From: JACPUX01 sp964517465
GTDB lineage: Bacteria > Pseudomonadota > Gammaproteobacteria > Burkholderiales > Casimicrobiaceae
DNA: 64,000 bases
NCBI GenBank assembly: GCA_964517465.1
Contig: CAZFEK010000004.1
Span: forward strand, 54,939 to 118,938
Direction of reading: 5' to 3'
Part shown: piece after piece, positions 1 to 8,478 of the stretch
How positions within the stretch are numbered: the stretch's first letter is position 1
Layout of the letters: every line of letters starts with the position of its first letter
The notes under the pieces: model-generated
Seen by the model: the letters and a program-made list of their open reading frames with translations, nothing else
Databases searched by the model: none
Told to the model about the DNA's origin: nothing
Made by a program: the position numbers and the translations under genes

Positions 1-765
1 CTCGTTGGCTGCCTGCGCCAGGGGTTCCGCGGCAGCGCAAACCACGGAAACCTCGTGTTTGGCCGCTTTAGCCGCCAGAAAACCCAGTCCTCGCTGTTCA
101 ACCCGCGACAAGCCGAGCACATCCCGGCAAAAAATCAGACCCTCGCGCGCGTCTTCGAGAAGACCCAGGGGATTGCTGCTCAGTCGTTGGTTCTGATCGC
201 GATCGATCGCCACCCAAGGCGTTGCTTCCCGGTGCAGGGCACGGGCAACCCACTCGAACTCGGTGCCGGGCTCTCCGATGAGCAAGAGCGGCAGCTTGGC
301 ATCCAACACTTGCCGGACTTGGCGCGCCAACTCCCGGATGACGGCGCTGCTGCCGAGTTCAGAAAGATCCACCTCCCGGGTTTCACCCAAGGTGCCGAGT
401 TTCAGGGCCCTTTGCACCGTCGAGAGGAGTTTCTGCAATCCGACCGGTTTCTCGAGAAAATCCACCGCGCCGATCCGGGTTGCCTCCACGGCCGTTTCAA
501 TCGTGCCGTGACCCGACATCATCACCACCGGCATAGTCAACTGGCCGCTAGCGGCCCACTCGCGCAACAAGCTGACTCCGTCGGTATCTGGCATCCAGAT
601 GTCCAGCAAGACCAATGAAGGCTGAGTTTCATTGCGCAAAAGGCGCGCTTGTTGCGCGTTCTCGGCGCAGCGGACGCCATAACCTTCGTCTTCGAGGATC
701 TCGGTGAGCAATTCGCGTATGCCCACTTCGTCGTCCACGACGAGGATGTCTTTGGTACGATTCAT
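1..765 (-). CDS. ntrX: NtrX-like response regulator, 3' end cut by window edge
   Basis: Response regulator partner of the adjacent NtrY-like kinase. 255 codons are readable without a stop before the window edge. The receiver domain (about residues 5-120) is intact: acidic pocket D11/D12, phosphoacceptor D55 in LLDIWMPD, and K106 in FLEKP. It is followed by what should be a sigma-54 AAA+ domain. The Walker A position reads GEPGTEFEW (from residue 164) instead of GExGTGKE, so the nucleotide-binding lysine is missing. The GAFTGA loop is not seen where it should lie; the sequence passes almost directly to a Walker-B-like LIFCRDVL. The start ATG overlaps the ntrY stop (ATGA), so the two are translationally coupled. 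Family membership is clear; the ability to activate sigma-54 promoters is doubtful. The C-terminal DNA-binding domain lies outside the window. Confidence 0.85.
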   Translation of the reverse strand, partial: MNRTKDILVVDDEVGIRELLTEILEDEGYGVRCAENAQQARLLRNETQPSLVLLDIWMPDTDGVSLLREWAASGQLTMPVVMMSGHGTIETAVEATRIGAVDFLEKPVGLQKLLSTVQRALKLGTLGETREVDLSELGSSAVIRELARQVRQVLDAKLPLLLIGEPGTEFEWVARALHREATPWVAIDRDQNQRLSSNPLGLLEDAREGLIFCRDVLGLSRVEQRGLGFLAAKAAKHEVSVVCAAAEPLAQAANE

Positions 766-2924
766 GACGGTTTGTGTGGCTCGAAAGCGGGAAATTGCAT
801 CACGATGCGCGCCCCCTGCGGCCGCCGATTTTCGATCTGGATGCGGCCGCGATGTTCTTCGACGATCTTCTTGACGATGGCTAAGCCGAGCCCGGTCCCT
901 TTGGGTTTGCTCGTTATGTAGGGTTCAAATGCGCGCTGCAGGATGTCCTCCGGGAAACCTCCGCCTTGGTCATCGAAAATCAGACGCACCATTCCATCGC
1001 CGGTTTCGGTGGCGATTCGTATGCACGCCCCGGGCCTGTCGGCCTGCGCGTCCAAGGCATTCTGCAATAAATTGTGTATCACTTGCCGCAATCGAGTCGG
1101 CTCTCCCTGGATGATCGCTGGCCCGCCGCTCGGTGCCAGCGCAATCGACGGGCTCTGATTCTCGTACAGACCCAGCACCTCTGGCAACAACTGGTTGAGA
1201 TCCACCGGCTGTTGCGCCCCGGGGCGCGACTGCCGGGCGTAAACGCCGAAGTCGTCGACCATCTGTTTCATTGCCGCGACCTGCGTGACGATGGTCTGGG
1301 TGCCACGCGCCAGGGCCTCGGCCGGCACACCACTCAGATGCTCGGAAAGTTTCTTCTGGAGGCGTTCGGCCGAGAGCTGAATCGGGGTCAGGGGATTCTT
1401 GATTTCATGCGCGAGACGCCGGGCCACTTCGGCCCAAGCCGCATCGCGCTGCGCCTGGGCCAGATCGCTCACGTCGTCGAAGACGATGATGAAGCCGCCG
1501 TCCACTTCTCCAGGCAGGCGTGTGCCTCGCAGCAAGAGTACGCGCGTGATCTCGTTCACGGTGATCTCGGCTTGGCGCTGCCACTGTCCGTCGGGGCTCT
1601 GTGCAAATCCCTCGGTGACCAAGCGGCAGAAATCTCTCAGTTCGGGCAGGGTATCCGGCCAATGGCCCAAGGCCTGCCCGAGCAACTCGGTTAGCGGTTG
1701 CTGCAGGATCACCGCCGCGCTGGGATTCACCGCCCGTAAAGAGAAACTTCGATCCAGCGCCAAAACGCCGGCAGTGAGATTGCGCAGCAGGCTTTGGAGA
1801 TAGGCGTTGGCGGTCTCGATGTCCCGCCGGTTTTGCGCCTCGCGCAGTCTAGCCTCATCGAGCTGGGCCGTCATTTCGTTGAATGACTGGGTGAGCACCC
1901 CCAGTTCGTCCCGGCTTTGCACCTGGGGCCGCCGGCTGAAGTCCCCCTGCGCCACCGCGCGGGTCCCTTCGGCAAGCAAGGCCAGAGGCGCGCTGAAGCG
2001 CTCGGAAAAGTACACCGCCAACGCCAGCGCCGACATCAGCGCCAGAAGAAGTGTCAGCGTGAGCGTAAATCCGTAAAGCCGCTTCAGACCCTGGCGAGCA
2101 AAGGACAACTCTTGGTAGTCGCGAAAGCCGCTTTGCACGATTTCCGCGTTTTCTTGAAACTGCCTGGGAACCGGCTGCAGCACCTGCAGAATGCGCACCG
2201 GGTCCGCGGGATCAAAAGTAACCACCGGAGTGCTCACTCGCAGCACCAGTCCCAGCTCCGGGAGCGATTCGATTTCGCCGTAACTTTGCTGAAGTCTCGC
2301 GCGCCGCGCCGCTTCCGGTGGCGGCGCCTGAGGCGCCATGGCAAGGCGCGATTCGCTTGAAAAGACCAACAGGTTCCCGCGCTGACTGTAAACCGCAGTT
2401 TCATAAAGGCCCGCCTGTTCCCTCAGGCGGTTGAGGCGGGCGGACAAATTGCCAGTCTCGTTTTCCCCCAAGGCGAGCGCCATCTGCCGCGCCCGGTTGG
2501 TGGTTTCGTTGAGCTGGTCCTGCAGGGCGCCCTGGCCCAGGGTAAGCGCCCCCTCCAGCGCTCTATCGATCCGCACGTCGAACCACGACTCGATGCTTCG
2601 GCCCAGAAATTGCACCGAAACACCGTAGACCAAAGCGCCGGGCAATACCGCGATCAGGCTGAAGAAGAACACCAGGCGCAGCATCAGGCGCGTGCCAAAG
2701 ACCCCTCGCCGCCAGTTGCGCAACAGGCGAAGCAATTGGTAGCCTACGAGCGCCATGAGCGCCGCCACGATGGTGCCGTTGATCACCAGAAGCGCGTTGT
2801 AGTGCTGGGCAAAAAGGGCTGAATTCTCGCTCGCCGAAGCAAGCAAAAACAGCATGATTACGCCCAAGCCGGTGAACAACACCAAGGAGTAGCGCACCAC
2901 CCGAGCCAGGTTTTGCGCGCTCAT
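762..2924 (-). CDS. ntrY: NtrY-like membrane sensor histidine kinase
   Basis: Sensor kinase of a nitrogen/redox-type two-component system, about 720 residues. The N-terminal part has hydrophobic membrane segments, including one rich in LLALMSALALAVY just before a HAMP-like stretch. A PAS region follows, then a HisKA H-box HEIKNPLTPIQ with the phospho-histidine near residue 506. The HATPase domain has LLQNALDA (N box), DDQGGGFPED (G1) and KGTGLGLAIVKK (G2). An open frame continues upstream to 2963, overlapping the previous gene. ATG 2924 is preferred because GAGGAC lies about 8 nt upstream and the protein then begins MSAQNLARVV. It follows the DUF4390 gene and overlaps ntrX by four bases. Confidence 0.92.
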   Translation of the reverse strand: MSAQNLARVVRYSLVLFTGLGVIMLFLLASASENSALFAQHYNALLVINGTIVAALMALVGYQLLRLLRNWRRGVFGTRLMLRLVFFFSLIAVLPGALVYGVSVQFLGRSIESWFDVRIDRALEGALTLGQGALQDQLNETTNRARQMALALGENETGNLSARLNRLREQAGLYETAVYSQRGNLLVFSSESRLAMAPQAPPPEAARRARLQQSYGEIESLPELGLVLRVSTPVVTFDPADPVRILQVLQPVPRQFQENAEIVQSGFRDYQELSFARQGLKRLYGFTLTLTLLLALMSALALAVYFSERFSAPLALLAEGTRAVAQGDFSRRPQVQSRDELGVLTQSFNEMTAQLDEARLREAQNRRDIETANAYLQSLLRNLTAGVLALDRSFSLRAVNPSAAVILQQPLTELLGQALGHWPDTLPELRDFCRLVTEGFAQSPDGQWQRQAEITVNEITRVLLLRGTRLPGEVDGGFIIVFDDVSDLAQAQRDAAWAEVARRLAHEIKNPLTPIQLSAERLQKKLSEHLSGVPAEALARGTQTIVTQVAAMKQMVDDFGVYARQSRPGAQQPVDLNQLLPEVLGLYENQSPSIALAPSGGPAIIQGEPTRLRQVIHNLLQNALDAQADRPGACIRIATETGDGMVRLIFDDQGGGFPEDILQRAFEPYITSKPKGTGLGLAIVKKIVEEHRGRIQIENRRPQGARIVMQFPAFEPHKPS

Positions 2925-2935
2925 CGATATCGTCC

Positions 2936-3481
2936 TCAAGGCGCCACCGCCCAGCGCCGCCATTCCGACTGCAGATTCCAGTCTCGCGAGCCCAGCGCAG
3001 AGAGCTGAAACGGCTTGGGCATTTTGGCCACGTCGAGCCTCATGCGCGCCGCCGCCTGGTAGGACTGTCCATGCTGCAGCAGCCCCTTGTCGAACACCGG
3101 GCGCCCCCGCACCCGGGAAAGCAGTCGAACGACGTCCTCGATGCTAGCCACGTTCTGGTTATAGAGTCCGCTGGAGAGCCGGTACTGCCGAGTCAGGACG
3201 TTATAGGAAACGCGATAGCTGAATTCCTGTGCGCTCAGCGTCTCGTCCAGCCAATACCAGCGCGGGCGCGTCAGCTCGAACTCAAGCGTGAAATAGAGCG
3301 GCACCCCATGGTGCAAAGCCTCTTCGAGGGTGGTATTGAAGGCGAAATCGAATTCGGCATTGAGTACGTAGCGCTCTTCCTCGTCGAGGCTCAGCTCGGC
3401 AGATTTGACCAAAATGCCTTCGGCGTGCGCGAGTCCGCCGCCGAGGGCAATAAGGATCAGGATCAGGCGAACGAGCGGCAT
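2936..3481 (-). CDS. DUF4390 family exported protein
   Basis: 181-residue protein with a clear Sec signal peptide (MPLVRLILILIALGG, cleavage after LAHA near residue 21), so probably periplasmic. The remainder has the FxFxxxLEEALxxGVPLYF and RWYWLDE pattern I associate with DUF4390 proteins, which commonly sit directly upstream of NtrY kinases in betaproteobacteria. No enzymatic motif is visible. It lies between rsmB (48 nt upstream) and ntrY (about 11 nt downstream, using the preferred ntrY start). The context suggests a helper or sensor role with the kinase, but that is inference. Confidence 0.75.
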   Translation of the reverse strand: MPLVRLILILIALGGGLAHAEGILVKSAELSLDEEERYVLNAEFDFAFNTTLEEALHHGVPLYFTLEFELTRPRWYWLDETLSAQEFSYRVSYNVLTRQYRLSSGLYNQNVASIEDVVRLLSRVRGRPVFDKGLLQHGQSYQAAARMRLDVAKMPKPFQLSALGSRDWNLQSEWRRWAVAP

Positions 3482-3529
3482 GCGGAACCGGGCTACCGCT
3501 GCGCGGCGCCACCTCCCTCGGTTGAGCGT

Positions 3530-4810
3530 TCAGGTTTTCTCGAGCAAGGCGTAGAAGAATCCGTCGTGATTGTGCGCCGCATCGACGGCGGCTGGCAAGA
3601 GTTGACCCTCCTCGAATTCAGGCAAATCGAAGGCGATGTGACGGGCGTCGCCGTGATCGGCAAGAAAGGCTTCGACGACTGCGGCGTTTTCCACCCTGAA
3701 TACCGAGCAGGTCGCGTAAACCAGGCGTCCTCCCCGAGCCAGCAACGGCCAAAGCGCGTAGAGGATTTCCCTTTGTTTCTTGGTCAACTCGCGCAGATCG
3801 CTTTCTCGTCGCAAATACTTGATGTCGGGATGGCGGCGCACAACGCCGGATGACGAGCAGGGCACGTCTGCCAAGATGCGCTCGTAGCAGCGTCCGTCCC
3901 ACCAATCTCCAGGCCGTCTGGCGTCCCCCAGCCGCAACTGGGCGCGCAGGCCCAATCGGGCCAGGTTTTCATCGACCTTGGCCAAACGGGCCGACTCGCA
4001 GTCGAGCGCCACGAGGTCGAGGTCCGCGACTTCCAGAAGCTGGGTGGTCTTCCCGCCCGGGGCCGCGCAGGCGTCCAGCACGCGCATCCCGGTTTTGGCG
4101 CCGAGCAGAAGCGCCGCATGCTGGGCGCCGGCGTCTTGCACCGAAAACCAACCTTGGGTGAATCCGGGCAAGCGCCCGATCGGCCTCGGGCGGGCGAGGA
4201 TCACACCGAAATCGCCGACCGGCGCCGCCTCGATGCCCTCCGCGGCAAGTGTGGCAAGCAGTGTCTCGCGGTCGATGCGCCGGCGATTGACTCGCAGCGT
4301 CATGGGCGGCCGTGTATTGTTTGCTTCGAGCACGGTGCGCCAGTGTTGAGGATGATCCTCCTTGAGCTTCCCTATCCACCAGCGCGGGTGCGAGTACCAG
4401 GCCTCCTCATCACGCTCGGCGCGGTGCAGCAACTCGTCTCTTTGGCGCAGGAATTGGCGCAGGACGGCATTAACAAGCCCCTTGGCCGAAGTCAGTCCAG
4501 CGCGCGCCGCGGCTCTCACCGCTTGATCGACGACGGTGTGTTCAGGCGCGGTGGTTTCCAGCAACTGATACAAAGCGACGCCGATCAGGCAACGCAGCTC
4601 CTGCTGGGGCGGCTTCTTCTTGAAAATCTGGCGAGCGATCGCGTCGATGCGGCCCCAGCTACGCAGGCTGCCGTAGCAGAGTTCCTGGACCAGCGGAACA
4701 TCGATCTGAGCCGCCGACCATTCCGCGCGGCCAGCGAGCAAATCGGCCAGGCTCCGGCCGGCGAGGACTTGACCGACGATTTGCGCGGCGCGGCGCTGCT
4801 CGGCCTCCAA
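3530..4810 (-). CDS. rsmB: 16S rRNA m5C967 methyltransferase RsmB
   Basis: SAM-dependent methyltransferase that makes 5-methylcytosine 967 in 16S rRNA. At 426 residues it has the usual family length. The N-terminal NusB-like RNA-binding domain (about residues 1-140, with ALYQLLET and AVRAAARAGL) precedes a Rossmann methyltransferase domain. That domain has the SAM loop DACAAPGGKT, the ADVPCSSSGVVRRHPD motif IV and the ATCSVFRVEN motif VI carrying the catalytic cysteine. It starts 22 nt after the htpX stop, consistent with one minus-strand operon htpX-rsmB-DUF4390-ntrYX. Confidence 0.95.
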   Translation of the reverse strand: MEAEQRRAAQIVGQVLAGRSLADLLAGRAEWSAAQIDVPLVQELCYGSLRSWGRIDAIARQIFKKKPPQQELRCLIGVALYQLLETTAPEHTVVDQAVRAAARAGLTSAKGLVNAVLRQFLRQRDELLHRAERDEEAWYSHPRWWIGKLKEDHPQHWRTVLEANNTRPPMTLRVNRRRIDRETLLATLAAEGIEAAPVGDFGVILARPRPIGRLPGFTQGWFSVQDAGAQHAALLLGAKTGMRVLDACAAPGGKTTQLLEVADLDLVALDCESARLAKVDENLARLGLRAQLRLGDARRPGDWWDGRCYERILADVPCSSSGVVRRHPDIKYLRRESDLRELTKKQREILYALWPLLARGGRLVYATCSVFRVENAAVVEAFLADHGDARHIAFDLPEFEEGQLLPAAVDAAHNHDGFFYALLEKT

Positions 4811-4832
4811 GACTATCCAATCGGGCCGGGTC

Positions 4833-5663
4833 TCAGCGCACCATTGCCAGCAACCGCCGAATGCGCTCGCCGGTCTCCGGGTGGGTGCTGAACAATCCCC
4901 GGAAGCCCCCTCCCGACAGCGGATTGATGATCATCATCTGCGCCGTCGCTGGATGCTGTTCGGCCGGTTCCAGCGGCAGCCCTTGCGCATAGCGTTCGAT
5001 CTTGGCCAAGGCATCGGCCAGCGCCCGTGGATCACCACAGATTTCCGCCCCGCCGCGATCGGCCTCATACTCTCGCGACCGCGAAATGGCCATTTGCAAA
5101 AGCGCCGCAGCGATGGGCGCGACCACCAGGGCGACGATGCCCAGCAGCGGATTGCGATCTCGATCGCCGCCCAGGGCGCCGATCCACGCCAGCGACGAGA
5201 TCGCACCGGCGATCGACGCGGTGATGGTGGAAGTCAGGATGTCGCGATGTTTCACATGCGCGATTTCGTGAGCCAAAACGCCGCGCAATTCCCGCGCCGA
5301 GAGCAATTGCAAAATTCCGGTAGTTACTGCCACCGCCGCATGATCGGGATCGCGGCCCGTGGCAAATGCGTTGGGTTGGGCTTCGTCGATCAAATAGACC
5401 TTGGGCATGGGCAAATCGGCCCGGCCGATCAGCTCCTGAACCATGGCGAAAAGCTGAGGCGAACTCGCGGCATCCACCTCTTGCGCGTTGTACATGCGCA
5501 ACACCATCTTGTCCGAGAACCAGTAGGCCCACAGATTGGTGCCCAGCCCCAGCAACAAGGCCAGCATCATGCCGCCGCCGCCGCCCAGCGCCGCGCCGAC
5601 GATGCCGAACAGCGCCATGATGGCTGCCATCAAGAGACCTGTTTTGAACCAATTACCCACCAT
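4833..5663 (-). CDS. htpX: Membrane zinc metalloprotease HtpX
   Basis: Stress-associated membrane-embedded protease that degrades misfolded inner-membrane proteins. 276 residues. Two N-terminal transmembrane segments (LLMAAIMALFGIVGAALGG and MMLALLLGLGTNLWAYW) are followed by the zinc-binding HEIAHVKHRD (HExxH), two further membrane segments, and the distal ligand region EYEADRGGAEI. The frame extends to a GTG at 5693, but ATG 5663 (MVGNWFKTG, matching the usual family N-terminus) has GAGGAG about 9 nt upstream and is preferred. Confidence 0.95.
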   Translation of the reverse strand: MVGNWFKTGLLMAAIMALFGIVGAALGGGGGMMLALLLGLGTNLWAYWFSDKMVLRMYNAQEVDAASSPQLFAMVQELIGRADLPMPKVYLIDEAQPNAFATGRDPDHAAVAVTTGILQLLSARELRGVLAHEIAHVKHRDILTSTITASIAGAISSLAWIGALGGDRDRNPLLGIVALVVAPIAAALLQMAISRSREYEADRGGAEICGDPRALADALAKIERYAQGLPLEPAEQHPATAQMMIINPLSGGGFRGLFSTHPETGERIRRLLAMVR

Positions 5664-5701
5664 GAGCCCATGCTCCTCGTCGATCCGCCACACGATTCAC
5701 C

Positions 5702-5761
5702 CTAAGCCAAAACCGGGAAAGCGCCGGGCGGTGGCGGTGCCGTCCGGTTCGCGTGGCTTAG
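5702..5761. repeat. Interrupted palindrome between fmt and htpX
   Basis: Perfect 8-bp arms CTAAGCCA (5702-5709) and TGGCTTAG (5754-5761) enclose a second pair AACCGG (5711-5716) and CCGGTT (5744-5749). It lies in the 146-nt gap between the fmt stop and the htpX start. It could be a terminator without a T-run, an mRNA processing hairpin, or an operator for htpX. Confidence 0.6.
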
Positions 5762-5809
5762 ATGCATGCGGAGCGGCAAAATTTCAATGCTTGCCCGGAT
5801 AAGTCGTGC

Positions 5810-6736
5810 TCAACCCAAACGCTGCCCCGCGTGCAGCTTGTGTCCAGCCAAAAAAGCCCCCGCTTCCAAGCGCTTCGATCCCGCCGCTTGGAGTTCGAAC
5901 ACGCGCAGCGCCCCCTCTCCGCAAGCTACAATCAAACGCTGACGATCCGCCTGGAGGATTTCGCCCGGATTGCCTTGGACGGGAATCTTCTGCGCCCGCC
6001 AAATCTTGCAGGTTTCGCCATGGAGGCGCGTCGCGGCCCCGGGAGCCGGATTCAAGGCGCGCACGCGCCGCTCGACTTCGTCGGCGCTCGAAGACCAATC
6101 GATCTGGCTGTCCTCCGGTTTGAGCTTAGCCGCATAACTCGCCCCGACCAGGGCTTGTGGCCTGCGCGACAAGGGCTGGCCCTTGGACTCCTGCTGCAGG
6201 GCTTCAACCACCAGGCGCGCTCCGAGCGCTGCGAGTCGGTCGTGCAAGCTTCCTCCGGTTTCCTCCGGCCCGATCGCAATGGCTTCGCTCGACAGGACCG
6301 GTCCCGTATCGAGACCCTGGTCCATTTGCATGATCGAGATACCCGTCTCTTTGTCGCCGGCAAGTAAGGCGCGTTGTATCGGGGCCGCGCCTCTCCAGCG
6401 AGGCAACAAAGATGCATGGATGTTGAGGCAACCCAAGCGGGGCCAAGCCAGAACTTCTTTGGGAAGAATCAAACCGTAAGCCGCCACGACCAAGATGTCT
6501 GCCGGATGAGCGACCACCTCATCCCTGGCTTCTTCGGCCTTCAGACTGGCAGGCTGCAGCACCGTGATTCCCGCTTCGAGTGCGCTGCGCTTGACCGCGC
6601 TGGGCTGAAGTTTCAAACCTCTTCCCGAAGGCCGGTCCGGTTGAGTGAGCACCAGGGGAACTTCAAAGCCTGCAGCGAGTATGGCCTGCAGCGCCTGGGC
6701 AGCGAAAGCCGGTGTTCCGGCAAAAGCCACTCGCAT
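5810..6736 (-). CDS. fmt: Methionyl-tRNA formyltransferase
   Basis: Transfers the formyl group from 10-formyl-THF to initiator Met-tRNA. 308 residues, normal length. N-terminal Rossmann start MRVAFAGTPAFAAQAL; catalytic and folate-binding region NIHASLLPRWRGAAPI with Asn-His; QMDQGLDTGPVL follows; the C-terminal OB-fold domain runs from about residue 205. Its ATG overlaps the def stop by one base (TGATG), the classic def-fmt pair. Confidence 0.97.
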   Translation of the reverse strand: MRVAFAGTPAFAAQALQAILAAGFEVPLVLTQPDRPSGRGLKLQPSAVKRSALEAGITVLQPASLKAEEARDEVVAHPADILVVAAYGLILPKEVLAWPRLGCLNIHASLLPRWRGAAPIQRALLAGDKETGISIMQMDQGLDTGPVLSSEAIAIGPEETGGSLHDRLAALGARLVVEALQQESKGQPLSRRPQALVGASYAAKLKPEDSQIDWSSSADEVERRVRALNPAPGAATRLHGETCKIWRAQKIPVQGNPGEILQADRQRLIVACGEGALRVFELQAAGSKRLEAGAFLAGHKLHAGQRLG

Positions 6737-7239
6737 CAGCCGGCGAGCCGCTGACGTTTGCGCAAGCGCGTCTGCAAACGCGTCTGCTTGAGCGCGGAGA
6801 GGTATTCGACGAAAACCTTGCCCTGGAGATGATCGAGTTCATGCTGGATACATACCGCCAGCAACCCCTCGGCGCTACGCTCGAATGGTTGCCCCTGCGC
6901 GTCCAGCGCCTTGAAGGCCACGCGCGCCGAGCGCCGGACCCTTTCATAATACCCGGGCACCGATAGACACCCCTCTTCGGACTCTTCTTCGCCCTCAAGC
7001 GCAGTGATTTCGGGGTTGATCAGGACCAGGAGATCACTCTTGGTTTCGCTGATATCGATGACTACGACCCGCTTGTGAACATCGACTTGGGTCGCGGCAA
7101 GACCAATTCCCGGAGCGGCATACATGGTTTCCGCCATGTCGCGCACCAGTTTCCGGATTTCTTCGTTGACCACGGGGACCGGAGATGCAACTTTATGCAG
7201 CCTGGGGTCGGGATACTCCAGAATCCTGAGAATTGCCAT
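6736..7239 (-). CDS. def: Peptide deformylase
   Basis: Removes the N-formyl group from nascent proteins, complementing Fmt. 167 residues with all three family motifs: GIGLAATQV (motif 1), EEGCLSVPG (motif 2, metal-binding Cys) and QHELDHLQGK (motif 3, HExxH). ATG at 7239 begins MAILRILEYPD, typical for the family. Translationally coupled to fmt downstream. Confidence 0.97.
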   Translation of the reverse strand: MAILRILEYPDPRLHKVASPVPVVNEEIRKLVRDMAETMYAAPGIGLAATQVDVHKRVVVIDISETKSDLLVLINPEITALEGEEESEEGCLSVPGYYERVRRSARVAFKALDAQGQPFERSAEGLLAVCIQHELDHLQGKVFVEYLSALKQTRLQTRLRKRQRLAG

Positions 7240-7256
7240 ATTTACTTGCCAAATGA

Positions 7257-7283
7257 ATAATATGAATGCAGAATCTCAAGCAA
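7257..7283 (-). promoter_or_regulatory. Possible def-fmt promoter
   Basis: On the minus strand TTGCTT (7278-7283) is separated by 15 nt from TATTAT (7257-7262), 18 nt before the def ATG. The spacing is short, so this is only a candidate. Confidence 0.35.
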
Positions 7284-7356
7284 TTCCTGATCTCCAGGTC
7301 CAGGCTGCCATCGATCTGGCTGCAACAACCAGCCCCCATCGACGTAAGAGGCCCTT

Positions 7357-8451
7357 ATGAATAGAAAGTTTAGCACACCGCTCAGCCTGCTCGCCGCAGC
7401 GAGCATTGTCTGCCTCTTGGCTCTTTCGCCGGCTTTGGCCGATGAGATCAAACTCGCAGAAGATGCCCCCGATCACTATGTGGTGCAGAAAGGGGACACG
7501 CTTTGGGCTATTTCCAAGCGCTTTCTCAAAGACCCTTGGCGTTGGCCGGAAATCTGGGGAATGAACAAGGATCAGATCAAGAACCCTCATCTGATCTATC
7601 CCGGAAATATGGTGATTTTGGAGCGTGGTCCCGACGGCCCTCGTTTGCGGCTGGCGCAAGGCTCGGCAGCTCCTTCGGGTGAAGGTGGCCGCGCCCGTCC
7701 AACGATCAAACTTTCGCCCACGGCAAGGGCGACCCCGATCGACCGCGAGGCCATCCCCAGCATTCCACCCCGCGATATCGAGCCCTACCTGACCAGGCCC
7801 TTGGTCGTATCCGCGACCGCCCTGGACACCGCACCCAAGATCGTTGCCGGGTCGGAAAGGCGAGTGGCGCTCACGGTGGGAAACACGGTTTATGCATCCG
7901 GCTTGACCGAATCCATGGGGGAGAACTGGACGATCTACCGTCTCGGTCGCGCCCTCAAAAGCCCGGGCAAAGATGAGGTCCTGGGCCATGAGGCGCTTTT
8001 TCTCGGAGATGCCCGGGCGCTGCGCTTTGGGGAGGCCAGCACGCTCCAGATTCTGAATGCCAAAGAAGAAATTCAGGTGGGCGACCGTTTGGTTGCGGCG
8101 CAAAAGGATGCGGTGATCAACTATGTGCCGCACGCCCCGAGTTCGCCGGTGGAAGGAAATATCATCGGACTGACTGGTGCCGTGGCGGAAGCGGGCGCGG
8201 GAACCGTAGTCACCGTTGATCTGGGCCAGAACTCCGGACTGGAGATCGGTCACGTTCTGGCGGTATACCGACCCGGACCCAAGATCGATACCAAGAAGAA
8301 TTGGTTCGACTACAAAGCCAAGCCGCTGTCGGTGCCAGACGAACGCGTTGGCTTGGCCTTCGTATTTCGGGTTTTCGACCGAGTCGCTTACGCTTTGGTA
8401 TTGGATGTACAGCGCCCGGTCTTCATGGGCGACATCGTTCGCAACCCGTAG
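7357..8451 (+). CDS. LysM-domain exported protein
   Basis: 364 residues. The signal peptide ends near residue 28 (SPALA|DE). A single LysM peptidoglycan-binding domain follows at about residues 40-90, with HYVVQKGDTLWAISKRF and NPHLIYPGNMVIL. The remaining 270 residues have no catalytic motif; the GNIIGLTGAVAEAGAGTVV region and later segments look like beta-rich repeats. LysM proteins between def and dprA are common in betaproteobacteria. Probably a periplasmic cell-wall-binding protein of unknown function. Confidence 0.85.
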   Translation: MNRKFSTPLSLLAAASIVCLLALSPALADEIKLAEDAPDHYVVQKGDTLWAISKRFLKDPWRWPEIWGMNKDQIKNPHLIYPGNMVILERGPDGPRLRLAQGSAAPSGEGGRARPTIKLSPTARATPIDREAIPSIPPRDIEPYLTRPLVVSATALDTAPKIVAGSERRVALTVGNTVYASGLTESMGENWTIYRLGRALKSPGKDEVLGHEALFLGDARALRFGEASTLQILNAKEEIQVGDRLVAAQKDAVINYVPHAPSSPVEGNIIGLTGAVAEAGAGTVVTVDLGQNSGLEIGHVLAVYRPGPKIDTKKNWFDYKAKPLSVPDERVGLAFVFRVFDRVAYALVLDVQRPVFMGDIVRNP

Positions 8452-8478
8452 GCGCTGCAGCGTCTTCGTAGGCGAGTC

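Noticed and set aside
2925..2963. N-terminal extension of NtrY overlapping DUF4390
   Set aside because: A ribosome binding site and family-like start are at 2924; the extension would overlap the preceding gene by 28 bp.
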